Source: Devosia lacusdianchii (GTDB lineage: Bacteria > Pseudomonadota > Alphaproteobacteria > Rhizobiales > Devosiaceae). Taken from it: a stretch of DNA of 64,000 nt. This document shows, piece after piece, positions 60,170-64,000 of the stretch (the first letter of the stretch is position 1; each line of letters starts with the position of its first letter). A model generated the notes under the pieces. That model did not search any database. It saw only the letters and a list, made by a program, of their open reading frames with translations, and was not told the DNA's origin. The stretch spans positions 3,769,501-3,833,500 of the forward strand of contig NZ_CP092483.1 in NCBI RefSeq assembly GCF_022429625.1, read 5' to 3'. The translations under genes were made by a program, and so were the position numbers.

Positions 60170-60467
60170 CACGGAAGCCCTTATCGCTATTCTGGGCATG
60201 GCGCTGGTGACCTTCATGGTCAAGGCCGGTGGTCTGCTGCTGGCCAATCGCCTGCCGAGTCACGGCTTCGCCGCCTCCTGGCTCAAACACATTCCCGGCG
60301 CCGTGCTGGCCTCGCTGGTCGCCCCGGCTTTGGTGACCGGCAGCGCCGCCGAGGTTATCGCCGCCGCCGCCACCACGCTGGTCTACTTCGTCACCCGCAA
60401 TCTGTTCGCCGCCATGGCCGCCGGTGTGCTGGTGGTGTATCTCGCGCGACTGGTATTCGCCGGCTAG
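60159..60467 (+). CDS. azlD: AzlD-family amino-acid exporter subunit
   Basis: A 102-residue four-TM protein of the AzlD family: ALIAILGMALVTFMVKAGGLLLANRLPSHGFAASWLKHIPGAVLASLVAPALV followed by two helices (AAEVIAAAATTLVYFVTRNLFAAMAAGVLVVYLARLVF). The start MWTSTEAL lies inside the azlC end, so the two subunits are made in coupled amounts. Confidence 0.93.
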   Translation: MWTSTEALIAILGMALVTFMVKAGGLLLANRLPSHGFAASWLKHIPGAVLASLVAPALVTGSAAEVIAAAATTLVYFVTRNLFAAMAAGVLVVYLARLVFAG

Positions 60468-60521
60468 ACCCGCAACGGCGCTGTTGCGGCAATCGCCGAC
60501 CTGCGCTAGAGACCTTGCCGT

Positions 60522-60605
60522 GCCCCTCTGGCGGAATGGTAGACGCAGAGGACTCAAAATCCTCCGTCGCAAGACGTGCCGGTTCGAGTCCGGCGGGGGG
60601 CACCA
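60522..60605 (+). tRNA. tRNA-Leu (anticodon CAA)
   Basis: An 84-base tRNA with encoded CCA (60603-60605). The acceptor stem is GCCCCTC with GGGGGGC (one G-U), and the D arm is of class II type with TGGCGGAATGGTAGACGCA. The anticodon stem GAGGA/TCCTC encloses loop CTCAAAA (anticodon CAA). A long variable arm CGTCGCAAGACG follows, and the T arm is GCCGG-TTCGAGT-CCGGC. It reads UUG codons. Confidence 0.95.
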
Positions 60606-60635
60606 TTTTCCCACAACCGCGCCATATTCCTGGTT

Positions 60636-61628
60636 TCAGCAAACCTGTACGATCGCCTTGCCGACATTTTCGCCGCGCAGCATGCCGATGAACGCTGTGA
60701 CGATGTTGTCGAATCCAACGGTGATCGTCTCCTCCAACTTGATCCGCCCGGAACGGATATGCGGCACCAGCAGTGCTTCCAGTTCGGGCTGCAAATGGCG
60801 GTAGTCGCGCACCAGGAAGCCTTCGATCCTGAGGCTCTTGCCGACAACATCGAAGAGATTGCGCGGGGCGGGCGGAGGGATCGTCCCATTGTACTGCGCG
60901 ATAGCACCGCACCACGCGACACGGCCGCGGTCGCGCAGCGATCCGATGGCAGCTTCGAGATGTTCACCACCAACATTATCCAGATAGACATCGATGCCTG
61001 CGGGCGCCGCCGCGCGCAGCTGGGCCGCGATATTGCCGTCGCGATAGTTGAACGCAGAAGTGAACCCGAGCTTGCCCACCAGGCGCCGGACTTTCTCGGC
61101 GGAGCCCGCGCTGCCGATCACGCTTGACGCGCCCAGCAGCTGTGCGATCTGGCCGGCCATGGTGCCGACCCCTCCTGCAGCGGCGGAAATGAAGACTGTT
61201 TCGAGCGGCTGCAGCTTGGCGATTTTGCTCAAGCCGACATAGGCGCTCAAGCCCGTTCCACCAAGCGCGCTCAGATAGGCGCTGCTGGAAATGCCGGCAT
61301 GCTCTGGCAAAAGGCTCGCGTCTTCGGCGCCGAGCACAGCGTGGCTGCACCAGCCGCTTCGATGAAACACCAGATCGCCCTCGGCCAGACGGGCATCGCG
61401 CGACGCGAGGACCCGACCGATGGATCGGCCTTCGAGCGGCGCATTGAGCGGCCAGCCTCCATCCATCTGCTCGCGCATATAGGGATCGACCGACAGGTAG
61501 AGATTCTCCACCAGCACCTGTCCCCGGCCGGTGGATGGCAGGGCAATATCGACAAAGGCAAAATCGTCTGGCGCCGGCCAGCCATCCGGCCGGCTCACAA
61601 GGTGAACCATTCTGCTTATCGTGGTCAT
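60636..61628 (-). CDS. MDR-family NADP-dependent oxidoreductase (CurA/PTGR-like)
   Basis: A 330-residue zinc-independent medium-chain reductase. The N-terminus (RMVHLVSRPDGWPAPDDFAFVDIALPSTGRGQVLVENLYLSVDPYMREQMD) is the family opening with SxDPYMRxxM. The cofactor site is VFISAAAGGVGTMAGQIAQLLGA (AAxGxVG), followed by DVYLDNVGGEHLEAAIGSL. Such enzymes reduce alpha,beta-unsaturated ketones, such as curcumin, prostaglandins or alkenals, with NADPH. The ATG at 61628 has GAGG-type spacing. It is divergent from a LysR regulator with a shared palindrome. Confidence 0.93.
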   Translation of the reverse strand: MTTISRMVHLVSRPDGWPAPDDFAFVDIALPSTGRGQVLVENLYLSVDPYMREQMDGGWPLNAPLEGRSIGRVLASRDARLAEGDLVFHRSGWCSHAVLGAEDASLLPEHAGISSSAYLSALGGTGLSAYVGLSKIAKLQPLETVFISAAAGGVGTMAGQIAQLLGASSVIGSAGSAEKVRRLVGKLGFTSAFNYRDGNIAAQLRAAAPAGIDVYLDNVGGEHLEAAIGSLRDRGRVAWCGAIAQYNGTIPPPAPRNLFDVVGKSLRIEGFLVRDYRHLQPELEALLVPHIRSGRIKLEETITVGFDNIVTAFIGMLRGENVGKAIVQVC

Positions 61629-61706
61629 AGGGCTTGCCTCTGCTCGTTGATTTTCCGGCATGAAAGGCGATCCGCGGTTGCGCGACAATGGTCATCTATC
61701 GAACCT

Positions 61707-61728
61707 ATTGTTCTGTGTTAAGAACAAT
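61707..61728. promoter_or_regulatory. LysR-type operator between reductase and regulator genes
   Basis: ATTGTTCT-N6-AGAACAAT is a perfect 22-base inverted repeat. It lies one base before the lysR ATG at 61730 and about 80 bases before the reductase start, so it overlaps the lysR promoter. This kind of ATTGTTC/GAACAAT site is typical for autoregulatory LysR proteins of the CrgA/DhcR type. Confidence 0.7.
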
Positions 61729-61729
61729 C

Positions 61730-62647
61730 ATGCGCCGCCAGATGCTTGAGAACCTGTTCGTCTTTACCCATGTCGCGGAGGCGTTGAGCTTCACCTTGGC
61801 GGCGGCGCGACTGGGCCTTTCCAAATCGGCCGCCAGCACCAAGGTGAAGGCCCTGGAGGTCGACCTCGGCGTGCAGCTGCTTAATCGCAGCACACGCTCA
61901 CTATCGCTGACCGACGCCGGCCGGACGCTCCTCGCCGAGTCTGCGCGGGTGATGGCGGATGCCGACGATGCCATGACGGGCCTGAAGGACCGCGCGCATC
62001 AGCCCACGGGGCACCTGCGCATCGCCTCATCCGCCGGCATAGGCGCAAGCCTGATAGCGCCATTGATTCCAGCCTTCCTGGATCGCTATCCGGGATTGGC
62101 CGTGGAACTGTCGCTGAGCCAGGATGTGGTCGATCTGGCCGCGAACGGCTTCGACATCGCCCTGCGCATGTCGGACCTCATCCGCGACACCGATACGATC
62201 TGGCAGCTTTGCCCAGTCGCCTGGTGGCTGGTCGCATCGCCGTCCTACCTCGCCGGAAAACCCCATCCCGCACGGCCGGCCGACCTGGTTGACCATCGTT
62301 GCATTCTCTATAGCTGGGAAAACCAGCAGAAGCCTACCTGGCGCTTGAGAAGCGACCAGGGGATCGATGCGGTTGCTGTAGGCGGCGCCTTCCGGGCCAA
62401 TGGCGCCGAGGCCATCTTGCAGGCCACTCTCAACGCCGGCGGCATCTCCATCCTGCCGAGCTTCATGTGCGGCCAGCTCGTAGCCAGCGGCGCGCTCGTC
62501 CGACTATTGGAACACCACGTGGTAGAGGGACGCTACGCCACCCATGTCAATGCCGTGCGGCCCTGGACCCCGCGCGTTCCCCATACGGTGCGAGTCTTTG
62601 TCGAGTACATGCGGCAGGCACTGACATCGAGCCGACCGCACGGGTAA
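61730..62647 (+). CDS. LysR-family transcriptional regulator
   Basis: A 305-residue regulator. The HTH is LENLFVFTHVAEALSFTLAAARLGLSKSAASTKVKALEVDLGVQLLNRSTRSLSLTDAGRTLL (about 5-65). The effector domain has GHLRIASSAGIGASLIAPLIPAFLDRYPGLAVELSLS, and the end is MRQALTSS. It is of the CrgA/AaeR-like group. The start at 61730 or 61742 remains open. It is divergent from the MDR reductase, which it probably controls. Confidence 0.92.
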   Translation: MRRQMLENLFVFTHVAEALSFTLAAARLGLSKSAASTKVKALEVDLGVQLLNRSTRSLSLTDAGRTLLAESARVMADADDAMTGLKDRAHQPTGHLRIASSAGIGASLIAPLIPAFLDRYPGLAVELSLSQDVVDLAANGFDIALRMSDLIRDTDTIWQLCPVAWWLVASPSYLAGKPHPARPADLVDHRCILYSWENQQKPTWRLRSDQGIDAVAVGGAFRANGAEAILQATLNAGGISILPSFMCGQLVASGALVRLLEHHVVEGRYATHVNAVRPWTPRVPHTVRVFVEYMRQALTSSRPHG

Positions 62648-62661
62648 TTGCGGCAATGGCC

Positions 62662-63156
62662 TCAACCGACATCGCCGAGGCGCGTGGTGAATGTGGGATC
62701 GGAGGCGGCGTAGACGACGTCGACCAGGCTGTCGTCAGCATAGGCGTTGACGTTGGTCAGATGCCCGTCATAACCGCCGACCTTGGTGAGCGTCGTGCCG
62801 TTGCGCCAGACCAGCATGAGGCCGTGTTCTTCTTCCCAGGCGCAATTGGCCTCCATGACGACATACCAGTTATCGTCGCCCTTGCGGCCCTTCTCCACCG
62901 CGATTTCGCCCCCGGGCGTGACATGGCGCCAGATGTCGGCCGGTGTTTCCGGCACGCCCATCTGTTCGTCCAGCCAGTCCTCGCCACCCACGGCCTGATG
63001 ATAGTCCTTGTAATAGGCAAAGACGTGCCGGGCATCGGCCAGGCGGTCCGCCGGTGTCAGCGCGACGAAGGCGGCCAATGCCGCCGCAGCGCCCGCGTCC
63101 TCCACCGCCTCGATCGTTTCCATTTCGGCATTGTCGAAATACGGCACTTTGAACAT
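62662..63156 (-). CDS. DUF6985-like protein of unknown function
   Basis: A 164-residue soluble acidic protein. It has DARHVFAYYKDYHQAVGGEDWLDEQMGVPETPADIWRHVTP, then VEKGRKGDDNWYVVMEANCAWEEEHGLMLVWRNGTTLTKVGGYDGHLTNVNAYAD. The Y-V-x-x-E-x-x-C-x-W-E-x-E-H-G-L-x-L-V-W-x-x-G segment is what I associate with DUF6985, a family related to proteins found with immunity or toxin-associated genes. No partner gene is seen. ATG 63156 is chosen over 63162 for its GGGGA spacing. Confidence 0.6.
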   Translation of the reverse strand: MFKVPYFDNAEMETIEAVEDAGAAAALAAFVALTPADRLADARHVFAYYKDYHQAVGGEDWLDEQMGVPETPADIWRHVTPGGEIAVEKGRKGDDNWYVVMEANCAWEEEHGLMLVWRNGTTLTKVGGYDGHLTNVNAYADDSLVDVVYAASDPTFTTRLGDVG

Positions 63157-63248
63157 TGGCATGGTCCCCGATCGCAATGGCGGCACAAAGCCAGCCGCGG
63201 ACGCCGCTGGCAAGCAGCGCCCTCCACCCCGCGCAATTGTGAACACGA

Positions 63249-63268
63249 GCCATGCATTCCGGCATGGC
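63249..63268. other. Small inverted repeat upstream of the porin gene
   Basis: GCCATGC-N6-GCATGGC lies 90 bases before the porin ATG. Its role is unknown; it could be an operator. Confidence 0.35.
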
Positions 63269-63358
63269 GTTAACCTTGTTCCTTACCCGGGCGTTAATGT
63301 CTTCGGTTGCATTTAGCAGGAAATTCTTGAGCTTTCCCTTTTGTTAACGAGGACATCC

Positions 63359-64000
63359 ATGAAGCGTCTTGGCATCATGCTTTCCGCGATCCTGCTGCTC
63401 TCAACTGCCAGCCAGGCCGCCGATCTCGGCTGGAACAGCGGTACCAGCCCAATCTATTCGCCCACCCCGGCAACGGGCTGGTCGGGCTTCTATGCCGGCG
63501 TCAATGGTGGCTTCGGCTGGGGCACGCTCACCCGCCGTCCGGCTGCCGGCATCGAGACGCAGAACAACAGCAATGGCTGGCAGCTCGGTGGCCAGGTTGG
63601 CTACAACATGGATATGGGCGGCTTCGTCGTCGGCGCCGAAGCCGACCTGCAATGGGCCAATATCGGCTATTCCGAGGACATTCCGGGCATTGGCAGCTTC
63701 AAGTCGGGCATCGACTTCTACGGCACGGTGCGGGGTCGCGCCGGCATGAGCTTCGGCCCGGTCATGCCCTTCGTCACCGCCGGTTTCGCCGCCGGTCGCG
63801 GCACCACCAGCATCACCACCAACCCGGGCAATGTCACCACCTCGCAATCGGCCACCCATATGGGCTGGACCATCGGCGCCGGCCTCGAAGCCAAGGCGAC
63901 CGACAACATCTCGTTCAAGGCCGAATATCTCTACGTCGACCTCGGCGCCCAGCCCTATAACGGCCTGCCGGTCGGCAATCTCGACGTAGCCCAACGCTTC
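63359..64000 (+). CDS. Outer-membrane beta-barrel protein (Omp25/Omp31-like), cut by window edge
   Basis: The first 214 codons of a porin-family protein. It has a signal peptide (MKRLGIMLSAILLLSTASQAAD, cleavage after QAA). The mature part has the Omp25/31 pattern WSGFYAGVNGGFGWG, GWQLGGQVGYNMDMGGFVVGAEADLQW, FYGTVRGRAGMSFGPVMPFVTAGFAAG and MGWTIGAGLEAKATDNISFKAEYLYVDLG. Strands alternate with turns as in an 8-stranded barrel with an OmpA-like ending missing beyond base 64000. GAGGACA precedes the ATG at 63359. Such proteins are abundant outer-membrane proteins of Hyphomicrobiales. Confidence 0.9.
   Translation, partial: MKRLGIMLSAILLLSTASQAADLGWNSGTSPIYSPTPATGWSGFYAGVNGGFGWGTLTRRPAAGIETQNNSNGWQLGGQVGYNMDMGGFVVGAEADLQWANIGYSEDIPGIGSFKSGIDFYGTVRGRAGMSFGPVMPFVTAGFAAGRGTTSITTNPGNVTTSQSATHMGWTIGAGLEAKATDNISFKAEYLYVDLGAQPYNGLPVGNLDVAQRF

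Overview
The window is GC-rich chromosomal DNA of an alphaproteobacterium, most likely Hyphomicrobiales and probably a Devosia relative. This placement is inferred from gene content and order: carD-fdxA-S4-SUV3-like helicase, rpmB near cobT/cobS/DnaJ-like/bolA, aroK-aroB beside xerD and accA, and secA-ppiC with argJ-GNAT-mutT. Predicted promoters are of CTTGAC/TTGACA-N17 type. No rRNA, CRISPR array, intact insertion sequence or prophage was seen. Two tRNA genes are present (Arg-CCT and Leu-CAA).

Region 1-23 kb is mainly conserved housekeeping. It opens with the 5' end of a CarD gene at the left edge. Then come fdxA, a small membrane protein/XRE regulator pair with two operator-like palindromes, a GNAT, an S4 RNA-binding protein and a SUV3-like RNA helicase. 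A ~1 kb stretch without a convincing gene follows, then a DUF3108 exported protein, rpmB, a YhhQ-type transporter and a phytase-esterase-like exported protein. Next are cobT, a methyltransferase and cobS, a J-domain protein, bolA, an alpha/beta hydrolase, a putative HNH-like protein, aroB, aroK, a one-TM protein, xerD, accA, a YafK-type L,D-transpeptidase and a membrane-anchored hypothetical protein. Seven copies of an ~80-115 bp palindromic intergenic repeat lie here and none were noticed further right.

Region 22.7-36.5 kb holds secA, a parvulin (ppiC), a TetR/small membrane protein pair, an MFS exporter with a divergent LysR regulator, a nuclease-like exported protein, an M48 metalloprotease with a LysM-like tail, an orphan Flp pilin, mutT, GNAT, argJ and an EamA transporter.

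Region 36.7-48.8 kb, immediately after tRNA-Arg, is a sugar/sugar-acid catabolic cluster. A minus-strand operon runs DHDPS-family lyase, enolase-superfamily dehydratase, two paralogous substrate-binding proteins, two permeases, ATPase, an IclR-SMP-30 fusion and an SDR dehydrogenase. A divergent dgoK-like kinase and an aldose-1-epimerase-like protein follow. Together they suggest uptake of a sugar, oxidation to lactone, hydrolysis, dehydration to a 2-keto-3-deoxy acid, then phosphorylation or cleavage. The regulator is fused to the lactonase, and an IclR-like palindrome sits before the first gene.

Region 48.9-64 kb is mixed: DUF1905, a CAP-domain lipoprotein overlapping tusA, a D,D-carboxypeptidase, a WYL regulator/DJ-1 pair, a GH3 beta-glucosidase with PA14, an HxlR regulator, an SDR/TetR divergent pair, a MATE exporter with a structured leader, azlCD, tRNA-Leu, an MDR oxidoreductase with a divergent LysR regulator, a DUF6985-like protein, and the start of an Omp25/31-like porin cut by the right edge.

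Starts were chosen by Shine-Dalgarno sites, family start patterns and overlaps. All calls come from reading the sequence; no database search was run.
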